NCBI GenBank assembly: GCA_963575745.1
Contig: CAUYUJ010013914.1
Location: 25,001-89,000 of the forward strand
Source of the DNA: Prorocentrum cordatum
Taxonomy: Eukaryota; Sar; Dinophyceae; Prorocentrales; Prorocentraceae
DNA length: 64,000 bases
Reading direction: 5' to 3'
The first letter of the stretch is position 1. Every line of letters begins with the position of its first letter. A program made the position numbers and the translations under genes. Below the pieces are notes generated by a model. The model was not told where the DNA came from, ran no database searches, and saw nothing but the letters and a program-made list of their open reading frames with translations. Of this stretch, positions 43,930 through 54,565 are shown piece by piece.

Positions 43930-44590
43930 AAGAGAAGGAGGGGGAGGATGATCGAGGAGGAGGGATCCGATGACGATGAGGAGGGGGATGGGGGAGGAGG
44001 AGGAGCAGCAGCTGCAGCAGCAGCATCAGCAGCAGCAGAAGCAGGGGTCAGCGAGATGAGAGGTTGACGGGCCTCGCCATAGCAGCTGCCTCCTGTTCCA
44101 AGATCTGCCGATTACGGCCGCCTCGCTGGCCCCCGGGAAAGGGGGGGGATGGGGGGGGCGACGGGGGGAGGGGGGGTGGGGGGGGGCGGGAGGACATGGG
44201 GGAACGGGATGAGGAGGAGGAGGAAGAGGAGGAGGAGGAGGCGGAGGAGGAGGAAGAAGAGGGGGCGGGCCTCATGGATGCGACGTGCTTTCAACAAGGC
44301 CCGCCGCGATGTATTAGCATTTCGAGGCGGGGTGCGCGCGGCGCAGGACATCGAGGAGGGCTGGGCTCCTCCGCGGGCGCCATCAGGGCCTCCTGGGATG
44401 ACGGGGAAACGCGGAACGTGATGATGGGCGGGGGTGCGTGTATCCTCGCACCTCCCCCATTGCTCCTCCTCACCCTCCGTCTCCTCCTCCTCCTCCCCAT
44501 CGCTCCTCCTCCTCTGCCCCCTCGCCCTTCTCACCCTCCTCCTCCTCATCTCCTTCTCCTCCTCCGCATCCCCCCTACTCCTTCTCCTTA
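43930..44590. repeat. GGA, CAG and CTC low-complexity tracts
   Basis: GGA-rich 43930-44000, CAGCAG 44006-44045, G-rich 44135-44195, GGA 44210-44265 and CTC 44460-44590, with a 190-bp unique island at 44270-44455. Confidence 0.8.
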
Positions 44591-44699
44591 GGGCTCTTCT
44601 TGCTTCAGCAGGCGCCCGACGGGGGCCCAGCCCTGTCGCGCGCCATATCGATCGCACCGCCAACGCACAGCATCTCCAGAAGTGTCGCAGGAGCCCGAG

Positions 44700-45968
44700 G
44701 CAATCTGTCGCGCAAAGACAGAGTACACTATGAAGATGATGGTGATGAGGAGGGGCGGCGCGACGATCGAAAGGATTCTGGCTGCGTTTCAACGCCGCTG
44801 CCTTGGCGACCAACGAACCCCTCAAGCCCTTCATGTCGTCTACGTCGAACAACTCGTTCACGTAGTCCTTGGCGACCGTCGCCAGGATCATGAGGGAATC
44901 GTCCTCGTCCTTGCGGGTCGTGCATTTCTGGCCGTCGTTGACGATGATCGCGTAGAGGTGGTTCGACCTGTCAGCTGAAGGTCAGTCCGTCTTCATCGCT
45001 ATCGGCGCGGGCCCCCCGTCACGGCGTCCGACCACGCGCGGCAGGTCGTCTTCGGTCATTGAAGCTGGGTTCGCAGCTGGGCGACGGCATGCGCCAGACG
45101 AGCGCTTCAGCAGCGGCGGGCCCGCATCGTCCTCGGGGTCGTTCTTCTCGCCGGCGTCGCCCTGGTGGCTGGCGGCTGGGCGCTTCCGAGCGGTCGCCTC
45201 GCAATTGCGCCCCTGGCGCGCGACGTCCACGGGCTCGAAAGGTGAACCCTTCGTCCCACATGGCCGCGACAGGATCGTCATCGTCGTTGTCAGCGTCGTA
45301 GGATGCCGCAAACTCCTTGGCCGGCGCGTCAGCGTTCGAGAACCCGTACGCCTCGCGCGAAGCAGGGCCCCACTTGACCTGGTAGCCACCTCGCTCGTCA
45401 ACGTTGTCCTCGGCCGAGGCCCTGAGGTTGAACCTAACGGGTCGACGGCGCACCTCAAGTCGCACACCTCATGGCGCCCCGCCGCCTTTCCACTTCCTTA
45501 CGCGCAAGGAGGCGGAAAGGAAGCGGGACGCCATGAGTTCGCATGAGTGAATTGTCAAACCGCCCTGTGAACTCGCTAAGCCACTTCGGCTTCGTCTTCG
45601 GCGCCCGGCCTTGCACGATGTGACGGCGCTGGCAGAACATCCTCTACGCGAGCGTCTACACCCAGTCCTCGGCGTCGTCCTTGTTCTTGAACCACTCCTT
45701 GTACGGGTCCATGCCATAAAGCTCCAACCGCGTGTTCTCCAGGTCCGCGGGGCGAAAACACAGGCCGATGATTCCCGTGTCGTTTCGCAAACTCTGCATG
45801 CATCTCGAAATGCGGCTGTATGTCCCTCGGAGATCTGCTGACTTCGACGACCTTCTTAGTGTCGCAGTAGTACCTGATAACCTTGATCGGGTTCACATAC
45901 TGCTTCAAGGTCTCGGCCGCAGCCTTGGTATCGAAATCTGCGCGCGGCCTCTTCGGGCGCTCTGTCAT
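44700..45968 (-). pseudogene. Spliced-leader-tagged gene of unknown function, multiply broken
   Basis: ATG 45968 follows the spliced-leader relic by only 12 nt. The frame reads MTERPKRPRADFDTKAAAET and KVIRYYCDTKKVVEVSRSP to about 45785. A one-base shift then leads to NDTGIIGLCFRPADLENTRL and YKEWFKNKDDAEDWV. Two in-frame TAG codons follow (45656-45658, 45644-45646), then MFCQRRHIVQGRAPKTKPKW and FTGRFDNSLMRTHGVPLPFR. Later blocks in shifted frames are EVRRRPVRFNLRASAEDNVD, then FEPVDVARQGRNCEATARKR, then MILATVAKDYVNELFDVDDM (about 44890). The blocks are collinear and hydrophilic with frequent GAC/GAG/AAG codons, so they look like one former protein of about 400 residues. I do not recognise the family. 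Confidence 0.6.
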
Positions 45969-45980
45969 GTGCCTCACACG

Positions 45981-46002
45981 CCGGAGCCAAAACGGCTACA
46001 GG
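45981..46002 (-). other. Degenerate DinoSL relic, 17/22 match
   Basis: The minus strand keeps TGTAGCC and TTTTGGCTC, with five mismatches including the terminal AAG. Its position 12 nt before ATG 45968 supports it despite the divergence. Confidence 0.55.
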
Positions 46003-46009
46003 CGACAGA

Positions 46010-46165
46010 GGAGATCGAAGACGAGGAAAGTCTTGGGGGCGTCTTGCGAGCCCCTTTGGGCCTCTTGGGTGCATTTGGGGAGCCTTTTCGGGGCCTCTTA
46101 AGGGCCTTCTGGGGCCTCTTAGGGGCCTCTTGGGGCCTCCTGGGGGGACTCGGGGCCGAATGCCC
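46010..46165. repeat. GGGGCCTCTTGG dispersed repeat
   Basis: Seven or so loose copies of GGGGCCTCTTGGG directly upstream (on the minus strand) of the spliced-leader relic. Related to 24242-24505 and 52240-54270. Confidence 0.6.
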
Positions 46166-46169
46166 TTAG

Positions 46170-46296
46170 AGGTCTTTTCCTTTTGTTTAACAGGAAAGGG
46201 TATCCAATTATAAATCTAATTACATATAGGACGTGACGACCTCCTAGATTATACCTGCTCGCATGTATAAAATGTGTATATATACATGTGTATATA

Positions 46297-46380
<84 letters not shown>

Positions 46381-47055
46381 CAACGAGGTGGATGGACCAG
46401 CACATCGTTCACAGAGACAGTTTTCGGGGAGGGGGGCACCGTTTCGTCTCAGTTGAGTTATGTTCGTTGGTATGTATGGGTGATGAGGCGATCAGACGAT
46501 CAGGCGATAAGTCGTATCGCCTGTATCGTCCTACCGTCTGGTGAATCCCCCATATCGTATCATTGGTGTATCGTCTACCGAGGCCCTATATCATACCGTG
46601 TTATCGTCGTATCGCTTTGTACAAGGTTGTTGTCGCACCGTCTTATAACGGATGGTCGTGAAATGCCAGCCCCCGCTTCCCACCAATGTATATATATACA
46701 TATCTATTTATATATACCCCGATGCGTGTATATATATATATATATATATATCCATATCCATATTATGATATATATATATATATGTTTTGCATGCAATCTT
46801 ACATATATTCATATATATGTAGGTGTATACTGTCATATCATGTCATACCATACCATATCATATAATAAAATCGCATGTGCTGCGGTGCGTGATAATACCG
46901 CATATGTTTATCATATAATACATGTATATATTATAAACGCTTATATGTGCATATGTATGCATATTGCTTTGTATAATACATAGTTGCATCAACATATGTA
47001 TATATATGTACATATACATACACATATATATGTGTGTAACTTATGATAGAGAGAG
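46170..47055. repeat. AT-rich island with (TA)n tracts
   Basis: Two TA tracts (46298-46370; 46690-46790), a GTGTGT run and ATCATATCATGTCATACC-type repeats. About 900 bp of markedly lower GC than the rest of the window. No RNA gene or protein was recognised. Confidence 0.8.
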
Positions 47056-47059
47056 GACG

Positions 47060-48250
47060 AGGAGGAGGAGGAGGAGGACGAGTTTTTTGGTGTGCGCTCA
47101 ACCATTGAACGAATAATCTGCTTCTTGTGCTAAGAAGCGACGTATTGCTTCAAGAAGTGAAACTTGTTTTAAGAAACGCATCTTGATTCAATAATGGTCA
47201 CGTACATCTAAGAAGTACAATGGCCGCGTCTTAGATCTAAGAAGGAAAGGACCTCCAGGCTTGGCACGCAGCCGAATCTCGGCGCGCAGTCCCCGACCCT
47301 TTCTGGCACGAGGCAGGCGGGTCCCGAGGGGCACGGGCCCTGGACCCCGGGGCCTCTCCTCACCACTGGCACTTCACCGCGGGGCCCGCTTCCCTCTGGA
47401 CCCCTTTCCCTAGGTTTTCAGGTCAAAGCTTGGGTCTCGGGGCGGCCGTTTGGAACGATGCGGGCACGCCCGGAACACTCCCGGCGAGGCGCAGCTGCTG
47501 GAGCGCATCCCGAGGTCGGAAAACCGCAGAAAAACCGACGAAACGACCCGAAGACATCCGAAACGAGGGGTCGGGCGCGGAACGCTGCGACAAGGCTCAG
47601 GACCCGTCTGCTTCATTCGGGCGTTGCTCAATGGGGGGGAACGATGAATGGTGGGGTGAAGAAGCGTACACCTCTCGCGTCCATTTTCGGGCCCTAAGAT
47701 GCACGAACAATGCACCTTTCGTCCCCCCTCCATGCATCGTTTCCCCCTTTCGCAGCGCCCGATGACGATGCGTTTTTTCAATCCGGGCTGTTTCCGTTGA
47801 GCTCGGCTTTCTGGGCCCGTGATTGGGCCCCGGGGCCACCAACCAGTGACGTGGGACGACGAACACACTGACTCTGGGGGCAGGCGTTGGGACCTCTGGG
47901 GCCGCGCACCAACAACATACCGTCGGCTCTCTGGGACCCGCTGGAGCTTGGAGGCGGCTTCCGAAGGTCTGCACTGGTTGGGGGCCCAAAAAATTCGTCC
48001 GGGAGGGACGAAGGCAAATCCGCTTCAAAGCGGTCCCCGGACCCCTCCCAGGGTCTCCCGGACCCCTCCCGGAGTCCATCTGGCGTAGTTTTCATCCCGG
48101 ATGCTTTTGTCACGGTCCTGGCGCCCGAAATCGGCCCCCGGAGGTGGACAAAAGGCAGAACGCACCTCCCCTAACCCAGAACGTCGAACCTTGCCCGCCC
48201 TTCCCGCTGGCCAGAACTGGTGCTGGGCCACCACAGACCCCAAGGCGGCT
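47060..48250. other. Spacer, no gene recognised
   Basis: It starts with a GGA tract and a patch of AAGAAG-type repeats (47130-47250), then GC-rich sequence whose open frames on both strands lack motifs. Confidence 0.4.
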
Positions 48251-48254
48251 CCTT

Positions 48255-48400
48255 GGCATCGCTCGGACGTCCACTCCCCGTGCATTTGTCGGCTTCGCGC
48301 GTGTTGTATTTTTCGCGAGATGATCCAAGATGATCCTCGATGGTGCCCGCCAAGGAAAAGCGCACACGTCCGAACGATGCCAAACCTCCAAATTTCGGAG
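48255..48400. repeat. Dispersed repeat shared with 13205-13345
   Basis: See the partner copy. Here the 3' part reads GATGATCCTCGATGGTGCCC and GCGCACACGTCCGAACGATG. Confidence 0.65.
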
Positions 48401-48629
48401 GCGTCCACGAGGGGGGCGTGCAAGCGGCGGGCGCAAATCCTGGCCGGCGGCACGTGCGCGGCCCAGGGGGGGTGGCCGGTGGCCGTGCGCGGCCCCCGCT
48501 ATGATACCCACCCCCCTTAATTATCACCCCCCCTCTTGGCCGCCTCCGAAGCCCCGTGATGCAACACGCCCACCTCGTGGCGGGCCCCGCCAGCCCGCCG
48601 CGGCGAGCCGTTTTTTCGGAGTCCTGGAA

Positions 48630-48860
48630 CGGAGCGGTCACAGACCGTGCGGTGACCTCGAAATCCCCCAAGACCTCACCGCACGGTCCGTCACTGCACG
48701 GTTTGGGGACCCTGGAGGCCCAAGTCGCCCGAAACGTCCTCGGAGAAGGCCTCGAAACCCAAAACCGTGCGGTGACCCCGAATCCCCACCGACTCCCCAC
48801 ACGGTGTGGTCACCACCCCGTTTGGGGGCCCCCGAGCTTCTTGCCCCGCGGAACCCCGAG
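48630..48860. repeat. Dispersed repeat with a 13-bp hairpin, copy 2
   Basis: GACCGTGCGGTGA (48640-48652) pairs with TCACCGCACGGTC (to about 48688). A third GTGCGGTGACC box lies at 48767. It aligns with 33395-33625. Confidence 0.7.
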
Positions 48861-49235
48861 TCGGCGCCGCCACCGTCCTCGGCGCCGCTCCTGCGCGCTT
48901 CGCGGTGGAGCGTGGCGGCGCCAGGGCAGGTGGCAAAGACCACCTGGCGGGCGCGGCGGGGGAGGCGCAGACCTCTCTGTACATGCGTGTAGATACACAC
49001 CGTTCCATTCACAAGTTTCGATGTTTGCGGGGTCTATATATGTGGGTGTACAGATGCGAATGCATTTTTTGACCTCGTACACACGTATATACATACATAT
49101 CGGAAGATGGGGGGTGAGATCGCAGTGAAACGGAGACCCCCCACCGGAAAATCAATTTCGGCTTCGTGTTCGTGTCGCGCGTGCGGGCGAGACGAAGCTG
49201 CGCGTGATCCTCCTGTAGCTAAACCGAAGTAGGAG

Positions 49236-49395
49236 CAAAAGTCTGTTCCCGTCCGCCGGTGACTGGGAGGTGTCCCAATTGGGCCGGGCGGTGTCCCGGG
49301 TGTCGTTCCCCGTCCGCTGGTGGCCGGGAAGTGTCCCAGTTGGGCCGGGCGGTGTCCCGGGTGTCCCAAGTGTCCCGGGCGTCCCGGCGCTAACG
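49236..49395. repeat. TGTCCCGGGTGTCC repeat
   Basis: Two roughly 70-bp units (GTCCGCCGGTGACTGGGAGG..., GTCCGCTGGTGGCCGGGAAG...) with AGTTGGGCCGGGCGGTGTCC, then a run of GTGTCCCGGGCGTCC. Confidence 0.6.
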
Positions 49396-49419
49396 CATGT
49401 CGCTAATTTCATAATTCAT

Positions 49420-49705
49420 GTTTGTCGGCGCCTGCGGCGGGCTTGCTTATCCAATCCAGCTTATCGTCTCCAATCCATCTTGTCCAATCCAATCCATCTC
49501 ATCTTATCCAACCCATATTGTCCCATCTTATCTTATCCCACCCAATCCAACCCATCCAACCCAATCCATCAATTCATTTGTTTCTGCGCCTGCGGCGGGC
49601 CAATCCAACCCACCTTATCTTATCATATCCATCTCTTCCAATCCAGCCCATCTTATCTTATCCAATCCATCTTATTCCATCCAATCCAATCCAACCGAAA
49701 CAGAG
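49420..49705. repeat. CCAATCCATC minisatellite with two GCCTGCGGCGGGC boxes
   Basis: Degenerate CCAATCCATCTTATC units run through the region. At 49412-49442 and 49570-49600 the same preface, AATTCATnTGTTT, precedes the box GCGCCTGCGGCGGGC that also heads the 26.2-26.6 kb tandem. Confidence 0.7.
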
Positions 49706-49916
49706 AGAAAGAGAGAGATGAGATCAAGGTGACAGGCTGGAGGTCAGTCAGGGTGGCCAGTTGATCACAATCCCCCCCCCCCAACCTCCTTATCGCCCGC
49801 AGGGCGGTCGTATACGTATATGCATAAATGATCGCGGCGGGCCCCGGGCCCACGGCCCCCCGCCCAGATGGGATGGGTCCCAGGGCCCTCGGGCCCCCCC
49901 CCCAGATGGGATGGGG

Positions 49917-49960
49917 GAGGAGGAGGAGGAGGAGGAGGAGGAGGAGGAGGAGGAGGATTG
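49917..49960. repeat. (GAG)n microsatellite
   Basis: About 40 nt of GGA repeat inside GC-rich sequence. Confidence 0.9.
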
Positions 49961-50153
49961 CCGCTGCGCTACTCTGCCGCGAGTCATCGCGGTCCTCCTG
50001 GCGGCCAGCCAGGCAGCCGTCGAGCCCGACACTTGAGACGCTGCCAGCGCAGGATTGTTCCGTGCACGCTGGCCGACCCGCACAAGCAGGCCACGCGACA
50101 GCCAAAATTCAACAGGCGATTGGCAGTCGCCTGAGGGCGCAAAGCGGCGCAGG

Positions 50154-50300
50154 CCGCGCCACGGTCGGGGCCATGCCCCCGTGGCGCGACCTAAGCGCGA
50201 CCAGGGAGCGCAGGAGACCGTGCTCCGCGCTCCCTGGTCGGGGTAGGGGGCGCGAGCCGTGCTCAGCGCCAACCCTACCCACCACCCACTCCGTGGGTGG
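50154..50300. repeat. Cluster of three perfect-arm hairpins
   Basis: GCGCCACGG/CCGTGGCGC (50156-50188); GACCAGGGAGCGC/GCGCTCCCTGGTC with an inner GGAG/CTCC (50199-50239); CCACCCAC/GTGGGTGG (about 50281-50300). GGGTAGGG and CCCTACCC flank the third. This is unusual density for unselected sequence. Confidence 0.7.
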
Positions 50301-50629
50301 CCGCGTTTTACGGGCCCCGGGACCACGACAACGCGACACGACAGGGGGACGAAACGAACGACGCGACACGAAAGACACGAGACGGACGAGCGACACGACG
50401 GGACGAGCCGCCAGCCCCGCCCCAGGGCGGCGAGCGCTGGGGGGGACCCAGCACCGCCCTGGGGAAGCACACGGGGCCTGGCGACCCCCCCGGGGGAAGG
50501 AAACCGCACTTTGGCGGCGTCCCCCGGGGTGCGGGGGATTTTCGCCCCTCGGGCCCGGCGCTCCCCGCCTGCGCCAGGAGGACCCTGGGGTCCCGACCCC
50601 TCCCCTACGGGAAAGGCCCCCTCGGGGCA

Positions 50630-50670
50630 GGAGGAGGAGGAGGAGGAGGAGGAGGAGGAGGAGGAGGAGA
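50630..50670. repeat. (GGA)n microsatellite
   Basis: About 40 nt of GGA followed by GACGACGAC. Confidence 0.9.
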
Positions 50671-50949
50671 ACGACGACGACGACGACGGCGACAGCACCG
50701 GAACACAACGCCCCACCCAGAAGGAAGCGACGACGGTGAAGACACCGTCGACGACGATGTTCCTTTTCCACCTCCCCCCATTCGCCTCTCCATCCCTCCC
50801 TCCTCGTTTTTGGCCCTCTCTTCCCTACCTTGCTCCCCCCTCCCGCTTCCTCGCCCGCTACCTCTCTCCTCTTCGTGTAGCAGTTTTACGTCATGCCTGG
50901 TCACGTCATGCCTGGGACGGCGATGCATATGCGGATGCCGATGCCGATG

Positions 50950-50954
50950 ATCCT

Positions 50955-51014
<60 letters not shown>

Positions 51015-51118
51015 CCTCCTCCTCCTCCTCCTCCTCCTCCTCCTCCTCCTCCTCTTCCTCCTCCTCCTCCTCCTCCTCCTCCTCCTCCTCCTCCTCCGAC
51101 GACGACGACGACGACATG
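50950..51118. repeat. CTCCTG hexamer then (CTC)n
   Basis: Ten CTCCTG hexamers are followed by about 85 nt of CTC and then GACGAC. Poly-Leu, poly-Pro or poly-Glu frames result. Confidence 0.95.
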
Positions 51119-51296
51119 ACGACGGCGGCGGCGCCAGCGACGCCGACTCTTGGCTGAGGCGGACCCCTAACCACCGCACACCCACAGGGGGGACCCCACA
51201 CCACTCCCACAGGGGGGGTGGGGGGCATCGCGCGGGGGGGGGGGGGCCGATGGCATTAGCATTTTGGGGGGGGGGGGCCCAAATCCTCGACCATAT

Positions 51297-51322
51297 ATGC
51301 ATACGTTTGTGTGTATATACAC

Positions 51323-51353
<31 letters not shown>

Positions 51354-51400
51354 TACACACTAGAACCATCGCGAGCGCTTCGCGCGCGCTCAAGTTCTAG
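51297..51400. repeat. TA/CA microsatellite next to a GC palindrome (family member 2)
   Basis: After the TATATACACAC tract, CTAGAAC (51360-51366) and GTTCTAG (51394-51400) form perfect arms around GAGCGC...GCGCTC. It resembles 4648-4690. Confidence 0.65.
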
Positions 51401-51665
51401 CTAGGGTCATGATCATCGTCATCATTGTCATCCTCATCCCCGTCATCTTCATCGTCATCGTCATGGTCATGGTCACCTTTACCACCACCATCACAACAAT
51501 CAGCATGACCACCATTCTCATCAGCATCGTGATCACCATCGCCATCATCGTCATCATACTTTTGAGCATCATCATCCGCATCATCAACATCGTGTTGGTC
51601 GGCGTCGGCGTCGTCGTCGGCATAATCATCGTCATCATCATCATCGTCAACGCCGTCATCATCCC
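51400..51665. repeat. CATCATCGTC-type trinucleotide tract
   Basis: Degenerate (ATC/GTC)n. Frames read as Ile/Val-rich or Asp-rich. Confidence 0.85.
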
Positions 51666-51777
51666 CGGTCCACTGCAGTCCCCTTATCCTCCTCATCCTT
51701 TCTCTCTCCCTCTTCCCATCATCTTGTACTCATCCTTTTCCTCGTCGGCATCTCCCTGAAAGGGATACCTGTTCCTT

Positions 51778-52222
51778 TACCTCCTCCTCCTCCTCCTACT
51801 CCTCCTCTTCTTCCTCCTGCTTCTCCTCCTCCTCCTTGTCGTCCCCGCTCTTCGGTGAACCCTCTTCATCCTGCGTTCCCCTTCCCTCCTCGGCCTCAGC
51901 ATCCCTCCCCGAGCCAGAGACTCAGAGAGCAAGGTAATGTTTACAATAACAATGTCCCTCCTCCTCTTCCCCCTCTTCGTCCTCCTGATCTTCCTGGTCC
52001 TCCTCCTCCTCCTCCTCCTCCTCCTCCTCCTCCTCGTGCTCCTGCTCTCCTCCTCCTCCTCACCCTCCTGTCCTCGTCCTCCTCCTCCTCTCCCTCCTCC
52101 TCCTCCTCCTCATCCTCCTCCTCCTCCTCCTCCTCCTCCTCCTCGTCCTCCTGCTCCTGCTCATCCTCCTCCTCCTCCTCCTTGTCCTCCACATCCTCCC
52201 CCTCCTCCTCCTCTCTTCTCTC
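51778..52222. repeat. CTC-rich tract
   Basis: Repeated CTC stretches with CTCCTGCTC interruptions. Confidence 0.9.
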
Positions 52223-52691
52223 AACGCACCCAGTACACGGGTGCCCACTGGAACGCGTGCCAGGAGCCTTTTTGGAAGCAGTGTGGCAGTCTCCGGAGCC
52301 TCTCCGGGCCTTCCTTTGGAGTCCGTTGGGGCCTTTGTTGACCCGTCTGAGGGCCAATTTCGGCCGTTCCGGGCCCGCTTGGCTCGTCGTGGGGAGCTCA
52401 GCCCGTCTTGGGGCCCTCCTGGGGTCCTCTCCGACCATGTAAGAATCCTCTGGTGGCCCCCTCGGGTTCCCTGGGGTCTCTTTTGGGCCGTCTTGTATCT
52501 TCTCTGTGCCGCTCGAAGCTCTCTTCAGCCCGTCTTGGGACCCTCTTTGGGGCCTCTGGGCCGTCTGGGGCCCATTTTGGTAACCTCTTGGGCCGTCGCG
52601 ACCGCTGGTAGAACTGAAACGCGAAGCTCCTAAAATCATCCCAGTGCGACCCTACCTAGGAGTTGGAGCCCCTAGGAAAGCAGCATTCGTA

Positions 52692-53092
52692 GTAACAGTA
52701 AAGCTAAGCTAAAGCTAAGCTACAGCTAAGCTACAGCTAAGCCAAAGCTAAGCTAAAGCTAAGCTAAAGCTAAGCTGAAGCTAAGCTGAAGCTAAGCTAA
52801 AGCTAAACTGAAGCTAAGCTAAAGCTAAGCTAAAGCTAAGCTAAAGCTGAGCTGAAGCTAAGCTGAAGCTAAGCTGAAGCTAAGCTCAAGCTAAGCTAAA
52901 GCTAAGTTGAAGCTAAGCTAAAGCTAAGCTAAAGCTAAGCTAAAGCTAATATAAAGCTAAGCTAAAGCTAAGCTGACGCTAAGCTGAAGCTAAGCTGAAG
53001 CTAAGCCAACGCTAAGCTAAAGCTAAGCTAAAGCTCAACTAAAGCTAAGCTAAAGCTGGGCTAAAGCTAAGCTAAAGCTAAAGCTAAAGCTC
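52692..53092. repeat. GCTAAGCTAAA satellite (11-12-bp unit)
   Basis: About 400 bp of TAAGCTAAAGC/TAAGCTGAAGC units, almost uninterrupted. The sequence is self-complementary in part (AGCT every 5-6 bp), so slipped hairpins are possible. Confidence 0.95.
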
Positions 53093-53140
53093 CCAGGGGA
53101 CTGGGGGAACCGCTCCCAGGGGACTGGGGGAACCGCCCGG
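53093..53140. repeat. 24-bp tandem duplication
   Basis: CTCCCAGGGGACTGGGGGAA CCG appears twice, directly after the satellite. Confidence 0.8.
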
Positions 53141-54317
53141 GGCGAGTTCCACTGCCCGGCCCCTTTCAGCTAAGAGAGTAAGAACCCTTCTAGGCAGAGC
53201 CTAGGTAGGGAAATATACGTTTTTCCATTGGAATTCTTGATGGTTGCCTATGGAGGGCCTTCTCAGCGACCTCTTGGACAGTCGTGGGGGGATCATTTTG
53301 GGTTTTTGTGGCCTGTCTGCAAGCCCATTTCGGCTGTCCCAAGCCCGTCTCTGCATGTCACGGATAGCTGAGCCATCTTGGGGCCCTCATGGGGCCCTCT
53401 CCGACCATGTAGGGATCCTCTGGTGGCTCCCTCGGGCCCCTGTGGGGACTCTCTCGGGTTTTTTTTGAGCTCTTTGTGCTGCTCGACGCTCTCTTGAGGC
53501 TGTCTTCGGGCCCTCTTGGGGGCCTCGTGGACCGTGTGGCGCCGATTTGGGGAGCCTTTGGGGCCGACGTGGCCGCCGATGGAACATAAGAAGCGAACAT
53601 CATAGCAATGTACGTTTTTTTTGTTCAAATGAAATGCTAGATTCTTGCACCCAGGAGCCATCTCAGCGGCCTCCTGGACCGTCTTCAGGCAGTCCTGGTA
53701 GGTTTTTGTTTGGGACCTTCTGGGAGCCCAGTTCGGCCGTTCCGGGCCCCGCTTCGCCCGTCATGGGGACCTAACCAAATCTTGGGGCCCTCCTGGGGTC
53801 CTCCCCGACCCTGAGGAATCCTCTGGTGGCCCCCTCGGGCTTCCTGGGGGTTATTTTGGGCCGTCTTGTGGCTTTCCTGTGCCGCTCGAAGCTCTCTTCA
53901 GCCCGTCTTGGGACATTCTTTGGGACCTCTGGGGCCGTCTGGGGCCCATGTTGGTAACCTTTTGGGCCGTCGCGACCGCTGGTGGGATTGAAAAGCACAT
54001 ATCCAAGAAATGTAAATTATATTGTCCACACGAAATGCTTGAGCCTTCTTGGCGGCCTCCTGGACCGTCTTGAGTGCCTTTGTGGCCGTCTAGGAGCAAA
54101 CAATTTCTTTATTTGAGCGCTCGTGGCCCGTCTGGAAGCCATCTCAGTGCGCTCTTCAGCCACCTTCCAGACAACCTGGGGCTCTTTGGGCGCCTCTTGG
54201 GCCAGCTTGAGATCCTCTGGGGGGTCTGAGGCCCCTTCTGAAACCTCTTGGAGCCCTCCAGGCCCCCACCGGCCCCCCATGCGAAAAACAGTTATGGGCC
54301 CTCCCCCGACCTACTCC

Positions 54318-54447
54318 GATACATATATATATATATATGTATAAATATACATATATATATAAAAATATGTATCTATATGTATATATACATACACACATAT
54401 ATATATATATATACCGCTCGTACCCATATATATATATACATATATAT
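54318..54447. repeat. (TA)n-rich tract at the 3' terminus of retroelement 1
   Basis: TATATA blocks with ACACACA and GTATCTATATG interruptions. The B2 repeat of the tyrosine-recombinase element starts at its edge. Confidence 0.9.
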
Positions 54448-54565
54448 GATATGTTGTTCTGGCTGGGGCAGGGAATCCTTCTGTTCGACGGCGTTGCACT
54501 GAGGGCCGATGGGCCCAGGTAGACGACGGAGGAACCCATTTTGAAACTTGCCAGCTCCACCCAAA
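54447..54565 (-). repeat. Split direct repeat B2 (element 3' end)
   Basis: Shares a 66-nt identical core (54457-54522, TTCTGGCTGGGGCAGGGAAT onward in plus orientation) with B1 at 54773-54838. Flanking parts differ at several positions. Confidence 0.85.

Larger units (their letters stand above)
52240..54290. repeat. Family of ~400-450-bp repeats with GGGGCCCTC words, interrupted by a satellite
   Basis: Four related segments begin near 52240, 53240, 53655 and 54040. Each contains CTGGACCGTCTT-like sequence, GGGGCCCTCCTGGGGTCCTC, CGACCnTGnAGGAATCCTCT and GGTGGCCCCCTCGGG. Minus frames such as PRGPPEDSYMVGEDPRRAPR recur but drift in frame. A non-coding dispersed repeat is the simplest reading. 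Confidence 0.65.

Noticed and set aside
43108-43951. Arg/Glu-rich ORFs of more than 270 codons
   Set aside because: Generated by the (GA)n microsatellite.
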